Source: JASLBX01 sp036374175 | GTDB taxonomy: Bacteria > Actinomycetota > Actinomycetes > Jiangellales > Jiangellaceae | Length of the DNA: 64,000 nucleotides | Assembly (NCBI GenBank): GCA_036374175.1 | Contig: DASUUH010000123.1 | Span: 1 to 64,000, forward strand | Direction: 5' to 3' | In this document: positions 42,478 through 50,220 of the stretch, one piece after another | Position numbering within the stretch: position 1 is the stretch's first letter | How the letters are laid out: the number at the start of each line of letters is the position of its first letter | Program-made: the position numbers and the translations under genes | Notes under the pieces: model-generated | Databases searched by the model: none | The model's input: only the letters and a program-made list of their open reading frames with translations | What the model was told of the DNA's origin: nothing

Positions 42478-43980
42478 TCAATTTCCGATCGACAGGTGGT
42501 TGGTCTGCGGGTTGAGGTAGTCCAGCTTGACGACGGGTCCGCGGACTTCTGGTGCGCTGACATTCCAGATGTAGAGACCGCGCCGGGTGTCGCTCTCGTA
42601 GATGAGTCCGTTGTACCAGTACGAGGACCAGTCACCGCCACGGAAGGTGGTCCGGCCGCCCGGGCTCTCGTCCGACGGCGGATCAAGTGGGTCTGGATCC
42701 ATCCAAGCGACTTCGTAGGCGTTTGACGGGTCGGTGAAGTCGACCAGAGCGGTGCCCGACTGGTACGAGCCGTGCACCAGTAGGTTCCTCGTCGGGTGGG
42801 GCACGATGTTGTAGTTGTGAATCGTGCAGTTCTCGAACTGGGACTGCGGGCGTGGCAGCACGTGTGTGCCGATCAGTTCGCCGGTGGCCGCGTCGTGGAA
42901 GAAGATCGACTTCATCTCGTCCGTCTGTACTGAACTGCCGGCCGTCGGTGGGCTGATCGGTACGCCGGTTTCCTGGCAGCGCGGCTGAGTCCCGCCACCT
43001 GGCTCCCAGCCGGTGACGAGAATCGAACCATCCCAGCTGAACGCGGCGGAGTGGAAGTTTGTGACGGTCGGTGCAGTCGTCGCGTACAGGAAGGCCGGAT
43101 GCTCCAGGTCGGAAATGTCGAAGACCGGGACTCCGGGGTTGCCTGCGCAGGCGGCGAGATTCACAGACCCAAGGGCTACGCCCATGTCGTGGCAGGCGTT
43201 GACGAGCCGCCCGTCGGGCATCTGGCCCAGCGAGAAGGAACCGATCACGCTGGCGGAGCTGGGGTCAGCAAGCGGAACCTCGACAATGTCCTCCCGGTTG
43301 AACGGAGCGCCCGGGCACTGGTTTCCGTACTTGCCTGGATTGGCTTGGAGTGGTGTACCGCTCACGCTGTTGTAGATGAGGACGCGATCATTGTCTGGAT
43401 CGGGAACCACCGTATGGGTGTGTGATCCGCAGTCGAGCGCGACGGACGCGACCAACTCGATATTGCCCAGGTCACTGATGTCAAAGATCTGGATGCCCTC
43501 GAAGCCCGTGCACGGCGCGGGCGCCGGTGCGCAGTCGGCGTCGGCCGGGTTCCCGCTCTGCGCCACTTCAGTGCACTGGTCGGTCCTTTGGGGGGCGTCG
43601 ACGGAGCGGAATACCAGGTTTTCGTAGACGCCAACGTCCCCTTGCGGGCTGACGCACGGGAAGTGGACTAGCTCTTTGGGATTTCCTGGTGCTTTGGCGT
43701 CGATGACCCGGAAGCCGTCGTAACGTCCCTGGATCACGGTGCTTCCCCAGAACGCCAGATCGGTGTTCCGGGTATCCCATGGCACATCACCCGGGCCGGC
43801 CGGCGGTGGTCCCGTGACGGCGCCGGCCCGGAGGCTCGAGCCGATTAGATGCATGTTCTGGCTGTGTGGCCGGTCGGGAGTGTCGTCGGGCGGTGTGGCT
43901 ACCGCCCCGAACGGAAGTGCCAGGAGGATGACAACAGCGGCGATGATCGCCGGAACATAACGTCGGTTTCTAGGGCGCAC
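42478..43980 (-). CDS. Secreted LVIVD-repeat beta-propeller protein
   Basis: The 500-residue protein has a signal peptide (AAVVILLALPFGAVATP) and several LVIVD-type repeats with IQIFDISDLGNIELVASV and PVFDISDLEHPAFLYA, plus two cysteine pairs. The GTG start follows AAGGAGG. The fold is a beta-propeller of unknown ligand, found outside the cell. A second intact paralogue and a broken third copy lie 5-6 kb to the right. Confidence 0.82.
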   Translation of the reverse strand: MRPRNRRYVPAIIAAVVILLALPFGAVATPPDDTPDRPHSQNMHLIGSSLRAGAVTGPPPAGPGDVPWDTRNTDLAFWGSTVIQGRYDGFRVIDAKAPGNPKELVHFPCVSPQGDVGVYENLVFRSVDAPQRTDQCTEVAQSGNPADADCAPAPAPCTGFEGIQIFDISDLGNIELVASVALDCGSHTHTVVPDPDNDRVLIYNSVSGTPLQANPGKYGNQCPGAPFNREDIVEVPLADPSSASVIGSFSLGQMPDGRLVNACHDMGVALGSVNLAACAGNPGVPVFDISDLEHPAFLYATTAPTVTNFHSAAFSWDGSILVTGWEPGGGTQPRCQETGVPISPPTAGSSVQTDEMKSIFFHDAATGELIGTHVLPRPQSQFENCTIHNYNIVPHPTRNLLVHGSYQSGTALVDFTDPSNAYEVAWMDPDPLDPPSDESPGGRTTFRGGDWSSYWYNGLIYESDTRRGLYIWNVSAPEVRGPVVKLDYLNPQTNHLSIGN

Positions 43981-44144
43981 GGCAGCCTCCTTGACTCGCG
44001 GAGGCGACCGCCGGGCCAGGGGCGGTGCACCCCACAGTTCCCGAAATTAGTGCGGATGCTACTACTCAGATGGACGCTGTCAATGGCCGATCAATCCGTT
44101 CACCAGCGGTTCGGGATCCGCGAGCCCCGGGTAGGGTTCGCTCC

Positions 44145-44801
44145 ATGCGCGTCGTCATCGCGGGGGGACACGGCAAGATCGCCTTACGTCTGGAGCGACT
44201 GCTCACGTCTCGTGGAGACGAGGCCGTCGGCATTATCCGGAACCCCGCACAAGCTGCCGACCTGGCCCAGCATGGTGCGCGTGCGGTGGTCCTCGATCTT
44301 GAGCGAACCGATGTCGACACGCTCGCCGCAGAGCTCGTGGGCGCGGACGCCGTCATCTTTGCCGCCGGTGCGGGGCCGGGCAGCGGGGCAGCCCGCAAAG
44401 ACACGGTCGACCGTGCCGCCGCCGAACTCCTGACCGCGGCCGCGGAGGCGGCCGGTGTGCGCCGCTACGTGCTGATCTCGTCGACGGGCGCGTCCGATGA
44501 TCCGCCACCCGGTACCGACGAGGTCTTCGCTGCGTACCTGCGGGCCAAGGACGCCTCGGAGAAGGCTCTGCGGGAGAGCAATCTCGATTGGACGATCCTG
44601 CGGCCCGGACGGCTAACGAACCAGGCCGGTGTGGGCACCGTCCACCTCGCGCCGTCCGTCCCGGGTGGGAATGTCTCGCGGGATGACGTCGCCGCGGTGC
44701 TCGTCGCCCTTCTCGACCAGCCCGGAACAGTCGGCCTGACGCTCGAGGTCGTCGGAGGAGACGTACCGATTGGCGACGCCGTCGCCGCCGCGACTGCATG
44801 A
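44145..44801 (+). CDS. NAD(P)-binding SDR-type protein (YwnB/NmrA-like)
   Basis: The 218-residue protein starts with a Rossmann loop VVIAGGHGKIALRL. It has VIFAAGAGPGSG, YVLISSTGASDD, then YLRAKDASEKALRESNLDWTILRPG, as in atypical short-chain epimerases of the YwnB/HSCARG type. The longer upstream frame lacks coding character. The role is usually redox sensing or a small reductase. Confidence 0.83.
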   Translation: MRVVIAGGHGKIALRLERLLTSRGDEAVGIIRNPAQAADLAQHGARAVVLDLERTDVDTLAAELVGADAVIFAAGAGPGSGAARKDTVDRAAAELLTAAAEAAGVRRYVLISSTGASDDPPPGTDEVFAAYLRAKDASEKALRESNLDWTILRPGRLTNQAGVGTVHLAPSVPGGNVSRDDVAAVLVALLDQPGTVGLTLEVVGGDVPIGDAVAAATA

Positions 44802-44858
44802 CAGGTGCCCGACGGTCGTTGGAGCTAGTGCCAGCGGTGCGTCCGGCACTCTCCTGAC

Positions 44859-45012
44859 GTCGCGTCACCGCGTCGTCGATGCGAGTGATGCGGTCCTCGG
44901 CATCCCACGTGACGATCCGCTGCGGGTTGGTGACGGGGTCGATCCAGCCGGTGAGGTTGCCGTCGGCGTCGTACGAGTACGTCTTCGGCCCCGATACTCG
45001 TTTGCTGGTGTG
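44859..45012 (-). pseudogene. RHS/YD-repeat fragment
   Basis: The minus strand encodes one YD-repeat unit (TYSYDADGNLTGWIDPVTNP, then IVTWDAEDRITRIDD), typical of RHS toxin cores. No start, toxin tip or further repeats are present. The 335-base gap between the SDR and channel genes holds this relic and nothing else I recognise. Confidence 0.65.
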
Positions 45013-45136
45013 GGCCGGTGCCCAGGTACCGCATGGCGAAGGTGGACGTCGTCGGCTTCCACTCGGTCGAGACCACCGGTGTGCTGGCGCAGCTGCGGTG
45101 AGTGCACGACCGCGGTAGCTCTGGTTGTGGGGCAGC

Positions 45137-45838
45137 ATGGCGGGTATACGCACCGACGTGTCCTCGATCTTGCGACTCACCGAGGAGGAGCGTGCGGCTT
45201 GGTCCGAGGAGTTGCTTGACCGGTTGACGCCGGTGATGAGTGCGCTGAGCGTGCTTTTCCTCCTCGTGGTGATCGGGGAGTACTTTGCGCAGCCGGGCAG
45301 CGCGCTCAGTGTGGGATTCACCGTCGTGGGATGGGTGCTTTGGGTTGCGTTCGTCGCTGAATTCCTGGCCCGGATGGTGGTCGCTCCGGACACCGGCCGC
45401 TTCTTGCGCAAGAACTGGTGGCAGGTCGTTTTCCTGCTTTTGCCGTTCCTCCGAATCCTCCGGCTTGCCCGATCATTCCGAGCTTTACGTACCGGAAGGG
45501 TGCTGTCTTCTGCGGTGCGATCTTCCCGCTCGGCCCGTCGCATGCTGGGCGGTCGAGTGGCGTGGCTCGCCGTTGTCTCCGGCATTACGATCCTGGCCAG
45601 TAGCCAACTGCTGTACGAGTTCGGCAACTACTCCAACTACGCGGACGCACTACGAGCGGCCACCCTTGCGACGGTAGGTGGTGAGCCGTTCTCGCCGGAC
45701 GATCCATTCAGCCAGGCCGTGGAAGTTGTGCTCGTGGTGTTCTCGGTCGTCGTCTTCGCCACGCTGGCGGGTGCAATCGGCGCGTACTTCCTTGAAAGCG
45801 GCCAGCGCCGGTCAGCCCAATCAGCGCCCCGGGCATAA
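45137..45838 (+). CDS. Voltage-gated-channel-like membrane protein without a GYG filter
   Basis: The 233-residue protein has an S1-S4-like helical part with an arginine-rich segment (LLPFLRILRLARSFRALRTGR) and two later helices flanking a pore-loop-like TLATVGGEPFSPDD. The usual potassium filter TVGYG is changed to TVGGE. This suggests a different selectivity or a non-channel role. The ATG has a GGCAGC site only; start confidence is moderate. Confidence 0.75.
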   Translation: MAGIRTDVSSILRLTEEERAAWSEELLDRLTPVMSALSVLFLLVVIGEYFAQPGSALSVGFTVVGWVLWVAFVAEFLARMVVAPDTGRFLRKNWWQVVFLLLPFLRILRLARSFRALRTGRVLSSAVRSSRSARRMLGGRVAWLAVVSGITILASSQLLYEFGNYSNYADALRAATLATVGGEPFSPDDPFSQAVEVVLVVFSVVVFATLAGAIGAYFLESGQRRSAQSAPRA

Positions 45839-45969
45839 TATGTATCTCGTCGGCTGAAGCTGAGCGATACCTGGCCATGCCTCCGGGGAAGGCCCAGACG
45901 CAGGTATCTGTCGGTGGGCTACCTGCTCCGTAGGGGTAAGAGCAACGCCGGTGCTGAGAGGAGAAGATC

Positions 45970-46140
45970 ATGGACCTCGGCACGGTCATGGCTTGGTTGC
46001 CTGCGGCGATCGGTGTGGTCATCGTCATCGTCATTGCATTGCTGGTAATTCGAGTGGCGCAACATTACTACCACCGTGGGCGTACCAGAATTGAGCAGGA
46101 AAAGGTCGACAGAACGAAGAGAATGTACTTTCCTTGGTGA
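45970..46140 (+). CDS. 56-residue single-helix membrane protein
   Basis: A small gene with a GAGAGGAGA ribosome site encodes one strong helix (AAIGVVIVIVIALLVIRVA) followed by a charged tail ending FPW. It is preceded by a 131-base leader containing an inverted repeat GATACCTG...CAGGTATC. I do not know the family. Confidence 0.6.
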   Translation: MDLGTVMAWLPAAIGVVIVIVIALLVIRVAQHYYHRGRTRIEQEKVDRTKRMYFPW

Positions 46141-46333
46141 TCGTCGACGGCTGCTCCCGCCGAAGGTGGCAGCGCCGAAACGATGACGCCTCAACGGAAG
46201 ACTGCCCGGACGCAGCCGTCGTCCTTCTCCTTGAATATCGTGGCCCCGCCGCATCCCTGGCACGGGGGCGGGAACATTTCATCCGCGGCACCGAGGGTTG
46301 GTTTGGCCAGCCTCTGAGCAGGAAAACGAAGCC

Positions 46334-46588
46334 ATGGCTCAGCAAGGGCCGCGAGCGTCAACGATGCCGGCGATCGTCGACTTCGGCCGCCTTGTGAGGG
46401 CGGTCGAAAATCATCCCACCATCGTGTATCTGCGGTACTCGCATGGTCCGGATGCTGATAGCGACGGCACTCCGAGCCGAGACTATGAGTCTGGGTCGCA
46501 GCTGCCTGGCTTGTCGGTCGCGGCAGTCGTCGAGCGGGCGCTGGACCACTACCGCACACGTTTCGACATGGGGCGCAGATCGCGGTGA
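46334..46588 (+). CDS. DUF6098-like small protein with divergent C terminus
   Basis: This 84-residue protein contains LVRAVENHPTIVYLRYSHGP followed by SRDYESGSQLPGLSV, which resembles the start of DUF6098 proteins (VRWS-GP-D, SRD-TG-LPGLS). The expected WW-containing end is not found, and the last 25 residues look different, so the gene may be truncated or frameshifted. Confidence 0.45.
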   Translation: MAQQGPRASTMPAIVDFGRLVRAVENHPTIVYLRYSHGPDADSDGTPSRDYESGSQLPGLSVAAVVERALDHYRTRFDMGRRSR

Positions 46589-46617
46589 GACCACCGGCCG
46601 TCCACTAGCTGATCGTG

Positions 46618-46878
46618 CTACTCGTGTTCGTACGCCGGCCGTCCACTCTGCTCCCGGATACCAGCCCGGGTACGCCGCGGGTCTGGGGCTGCTTCCTCCG
46701 GGAACCGGCGCAGGAATTCGTGCTCTAGTGCCAGCATGCGTTCGGTGTGCGCCTCGAGCGCCGATTCACTGCCGTCCAGCACAGTGTCGTGGCGGGTGGC
46801 ATGCAGGTGTTCGAGTTCACGCCGCAAGTCGTCGTCGGTGAGTTCCTCGGCGGGAATGCCGTGCGGTCGGAGTGCCAT
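46618..46878 (-). CDS. DUF6158 family small protein
   Basis: The 86-residue protein has HGIPAEELTDDDLRRELEHL, HATRHDTVLDGSESAL and ERMLALEHEFLRRFPEE, matching the actinobacterial DUF6158 family. It is helical and acidic; its function is unknown. Confidence 0.8.
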   Translation of the reverse strand: MALRPHGIPAEELTDDDLRRELEHLHATRHDTVLDGSESALEAHTERMLALEHEFLRRFPEEAAPDPRRTRAGIREQSGRPAYEHE

Positions 46879-46917
46879 ACCTGCGGGTACCCGCCCGCCA
46901 TCGGGGCTATGCCACGT

Positions 46918-47553
46918 TCAGTAGGCCAGCCCGAAGTACAGCATTGCGGCGTTGATCAGGATGAGCCCGGCCCAGGCGATGACGTCGGATTTGGAATCCA
47001 CCAGGAGAGCGAGTGTTCTTCCGGCTCGTCCGTCTCCGAGCGCCCGTCCCCCCGCGGCCACGCGGGTGACCCCGATGCCGGCGGTGAGAACACACGCCGA
47101 GCCGATTGTGCAGAACAGGCACATCGCGCCCATCACAAAGCCGGTCTGGTAGCTGTACCAGGTGGCGAACCCGGCCATGAACAGTGAAACTCCGAGTAGG
47201 GACGCCAGGTATGGCCGCGAGAAGCTCGATCGGAAGATGCCGGCCACTGCGGTGGCCGCCAGCGCGGCGAATATCGGCAGGCTGACGAGTGTGTTCGGGA
47301 TCCCGAGTGCGGACGACTGCCACTGAGTGAACACGCTCGAACACGAGATGACCGCGTTGAAGTCGCATACAGAGCCGGCGTCAGCATTCTCGGCATACGC
47401 GATTCGCTCGACGAGTTGCCAACCTGCGCTCACTATGCCGGCGGACGCGGCCAGCAGCACCAGCACGAACCAGGGCCTGGTCGATGCGGTGGCGCTTACC
47501 TGCGCCGACGAACCGCCCGCTCTCGTTTCGCGGTCTTCTGTCTGGGTGGTCAT
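46918..47553 (-). CDS. Vitamin K epoxide reductase (VKOR) family protein
   Basis: The 211-residue membrane protein has four to five helices, an extracytoplasmic cysteine pair (VCDFNAVISCSSVF) and the CxxC motif in GAMCLFCTIGS. VKOR homologues reoxidise DsbA-like proteins with quinone and support disulfide formation in actinobacteria. The ATG with a GGAGGG site was chosen over a longer frame. No DsbA gene is adjacent. Confidence 0.88.
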   Translation of the reverse strand: MTTQTEDRETRAGGSSAQVSATASTRPWFVLVLLAASAGIVSAGWQLVERIAYAENADAGSVCDFNAVISCSSVFTQWQSSALGIPNTLVSLPIFAALAATAVAGIFRSSFSRPYLASLLGVSLFMAGFATWYSYQTGFVMGAMCLFCTIGSACVLTAGIGVTRVAAGGRALGDGRAGRTLALLVDSKSDVIAWAGLILINAAMLYFGLAY

Positions 47554-47694
47554 GTGTTCAGCCCTCCTGGTATTGCCACGTGCCACTCGACTGTCCACCC
47601 CGACAAATGGCCGTCAGTAGGGCACAAAGTCCTGGCACACCAGGGGAAAAGCGTCGTTCCCGTGAGGCTGCGATGCTCGCGAACCCGAAAGCGT

Positions 47695-47738
47695 CGCGCC
47701 CTGCAGGGCAAGCGCAGTGGCCTACCCTGCAGGGCGCG
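47695..47738. repeat. 14-bp perfect inverted repeat
   Basis: CGCGCCCTGCAGGG and its complement are separated by 16 bases in the gap between VKOR and a broken LVIVD gene. Each arm itself contains the palindrome CCCTGCAGGG. It could be a terminator or a remnant of a rearrangement endpoint. Confidence 0.6.
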
Positions 47739-47769
47739 TTGTGACGGCGAGACCGTCGTCAGCAGCTGA

Positions 47770-48158
47770 TTACTGCAACAGGATGGTGAACTCCTGCGCT
47801 TGGGGGTTGTTGGTTGTAGACGAGCAGCCGGTTGTTCGCCAGATCGGGCACCCCGGTGGCGGAGTGGGAGCCACCCGGGCTGGCGACGAAGGCGAGGCCG
47901 ACCGGATTTGTGGGGTCGCTGACATCGAAGATGTGCACGCCCTCTTGGCCCTGAGGTGTGAAGATGCCGCCACAGAACCGTCCGCCAGACGGAGCGGGGC
48001 TGTTCCACGACCGCACAAGGATGTTGCCGTAGATGATCACATCGCCCTGGTTGCCCGTGGTCGTGCCCTGCACGCAGTCGGTGAAGTTGAGGATCTCCTT
48101 CGGATTGCCGGGCGCCGACATGTCGATGATCCGGAAGCCCTCGTACGTGCCGTCCTCA
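47770..48158 (-). pseudogene. LVIVD-repeat gene fragment (inverted part, frameshifted)
   Basis: The minus strand encodes TYEGFRIIDMSAPGNPKEIL and VHIFDVSDPTNPVGLAFV, clear LVIVD repeats. The frame then shifts after RLLVYN, and the continued sense (NNPQAQEFTILLQ) is in another frame. It has no start of its own and abuts, head to head, a plus-strand fragment of the same type. Confidence 0.7.
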
Positions 48159-48453
48159 AGTCATCGACATCGAGAATCCGGGCCGGATGGAGCAGGCCGG
48201 CTGGTACTCTCCGACCCCACTCGAGTCCGTGGCGAACGAGGATCCCGGCCTGTCGATGGGCACCAACAAGGTCGTGATGTGGAGCTTCCCGATCATCAAG
48301 GATGGACCTATCTACGTGGTCGATCTGCGAAACGGCCTGTACATCCTTGAGTACACCGGTCCGCGGGCACACGAGGTTTCCAGCCTCTCCTTCCTGGAGG
48401 GCAATGCCAACCTTGGTGACGCCGTCCGCATCGCCAAGTCCGCCGGCGAATAA
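48157..48453 (+). pseudogene. LVIVD-repeat gene C-terminal fragment (opposite orientation)
   Basis: The plus strand reads VIDIENPGRMEQAGWYSPTP, then KVVMWSFPIIKDGPIYVVDL and NGLYILEYTGP, a typical LVIVD C terminus with no signal peptide or start. It meets the minus-strand fragment within a few bases near 48157, consistent with an inversion that split one gene. Confidence 0.7.
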
Positions 48454-48510
48454 CGGGGCCACACCTCGTTAGTAGCCAAGCCAGCGGAGCCATGCGAGCG
48501 GCGACGCGGA

Positions 48511-48566
48511 GCGGCCACCGCGAGATGGTGCTGGTCGGCTGACTCGCACCATCAAGCGGTGGCCGC
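48511..48566. repeat. Nested inverted repeat (possible bidirectional terminator)
   Basis: An outer 11-bp pair (GCGGCCACCGC with GCGGTGGCCGC) encloses an 8-bp pair (GATGGTGC with GCACCATC). It lies between the convergent LVIVD C-terminal fragment and the intact LVIVD paralogue, so it may terminate both. Confidence 0.6.
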
Positions 48567-48611
48567 AATGCGCCTTTTGGCTAACACACCATTGCGTGTG
48601 TCAACCGAAAC

Positions 48612-49985
48612 TCAGCCGCCGATCGGGGAGATCTGCGTCTGCGGGTTGAAGTGGTCGAACTTCACTGCCCCCGCCCGCGCCTTGTCGCTCAGCAGCAGGA
48701 TGTCCACGCCGCGGAGGATGTCGTTGGCGTAGATGTGCCCGTTGTACCAGTGCGACGACCACGCGTTGCCGCCGTGCGCCCGGAAGTAGCCGACCTCGGC
48801 TTCGGCCTCCGATGCGCCGTCGAGCAGTTTGTCGACGTCGACGACCGTGGTGCCAGCGGTGTACGCCGACGACACCAGCACATTCCTGCCATCCCGCAGG
48901 GGCAGGAAGTTGAAGTTGTGCATCGTGCAGGTGCCTTGTTCGGCCCGCGGGACCTTGTAACTGCCCAGTTCGTCGCCATCTTCGGCGCTGACGAACCAGA
49001 TGCGTCCCTGGTCGTCGTCCGGGTTCGTGCATCGCGCGGCACCGCCACCGCCGGACTCGTCCCCGAAGGCCACCATCGTGCCGTCCCAGCTGAACGTCGC
49101 CGAGTGGAACAGGTCGATGTTCTCCGGCTTGATGTTGGGGTTGTCGTAGCGCCACATGAACTCTGGGTGCAGAGGGTCGCTGATGTCCAAGAGTTGACCT
49201 TCGCTCAGGCACGCGGCCGCGAGCAGGTCCAGATCCTTGAACACGCTCATGTCGTGGCACGCACGGAGCGTGAATGCGCCGAGGTAGGTGGCCCATTGGG
49301 TGTCGTCGTCGAGGTGGTACTCGCTGACCGTCGCCGCTGCCGGATCGTCGGCCGGCACGTTGACGATCGAAATCTTGCTGTGGCCGCCACCGTCTTCTGC
49401 CCGCACGCAGTCGGGGCCGAGCGCCGCACCGCCGAGCGGGTAGGACGACACGTACAGGATCGCCCGGTTGTTCTCCGGCTCCGGCAGCAGCGTGTGGGTG
49501 TGCGACCCGCACGCCGTGGAAACGGAATTGACGTGCACCGGGTTGGTGATGTCGCTGATGTCGAATATTCGAATGCCCTCGAACATGCCCGGCGTCGACG
49601 CGGTGACGTTGGTGCTGTTGCAGTTGCCGTTGCTCTGTGGGGAGTCCACCGACTGGAACAGCAGATTGCCCATCACCGACACGTCGCCCTGGGCGCCGTT
49701 ACAGCTGAAGTCCGTGACCACCGCTGGATTCTCGGGGTCGGAGACGTCGATGATGCGGAACCCGCCGTAGTTGCCCGCCACCATGTACTTGCCGAAGAAC
49801 GCCATGTCGGACTGGGTTACCGGGGCCGAGCGGGGGACGTTTGCCAGCAGCTTGACGTTCTGGCTGCTGATGGTCGGGCCCGCCGCGCCGCCACCGCCAT
49901 GGTCGCCGTCGTTAGCGGCGGCGGGAGCGATGGCGAACAAGGATGTAGCCAGAGTGCCGGCCATGAGTAGACGTAGGGTCTTCAT
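48612..49985 (-). CDS. Secreted LVIVD-repeat beta-propeller protein
   Basis: The 457-residue protein has a signal peptide (LLMAGTLATSLFAIAPAAAN) and LVIVD repeats with FRIIDVSDPENPAVVTDFSC, IRIFDISDITNPVHVNSV and LLDISDPLHPEFMWRY. It is a paralogue of the LVIVD protein at 42.5-44 kb: both share the ISxPQNV-like start region, GSHTHT, and a C terminus ending in DHFNPQTQ or DYLNPQTN. Its role is unknown. Confidence 0.83.
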   Translation of the reverse strand: MKTLRLLMAGTLATSLFAIAPAAANDGDHGGGGAAGPTISSQNVKLLANVPRSAPVTQSDMAFFGKYMVAGNYGGFRIIDVSDPENPAVVTDFSCNGAQGDVSVMGNLLFQSVDSPQSNGNCNSTNVTASTPGMFEGIRIFDISDITNPVHVNSVSTACGSHTHTLLPEPENNRAILYVSSYPLGGAALGPDCVRAEDGGGHSKISIVNVPADDPAAATVSEYHLDDDTQWATYLGAFTLRACHDMSVFKDLDLLAAACLSEGQLLDISDPLHPEFMWRYDNPNIKPENIDLFHSATFSWDGTMVAFGDESGGGGAARCTNPDDDQGRIWFVSAEDGDELGSYKVPRAEQGTCTMHNFNFLPLRDGRNVLVSSAYTAGTTVVDVDKLLDGASEAEAEVGYFRAHGGNAWSSHWYNGHIYANDILRGVDILLLSDKARAGAVKFDHFNPQTQISPIGG

Positions 49986-50220
49986 TGACCACCTTCCAGG
50001 GACGCAGGAAAACTACTGGCTGCGCTGTGCAGCCATCTAGAGCACCGTCACCCCCTTCACCCGTCACGCCGTTCTGCTATAGAAAGGCCGAGTGCCGTAC
50101 TGAGCATCGAGTACAGCCCTCGGTCTTTTCCGCATCCTCGTCCAGCAATTCGCGGAGAGGCTGGGATGAGTGGGACCCTAAACGTGCGGCCGGGGGCGGT
50201 CAAGAGTCGGTACCAAGATC

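Noticed and set aside
44353..45627. Large minus-strand open frame across the SDR, RHS relic and channel genes
   Set aside because: Only about 150 bases of it (the YD-repeat unit) resemble a protein; the rest is antisense to well-supported genes.
45839..45969. Possible c-di-AMP-type riboswitch before the small membrane protein
   Set aside because: I looked for a fit to the ydaO/yuaA core and found only loose resemblance; reported as a structured leader instead.
46191..46280. Very short Cys-containing minus-strand frame ending CVRAVFR
   Set aside because: CQGCGG looks zinc-ribbon-like, but there is no clear ribosome site and only about 28 residues; not enough support.
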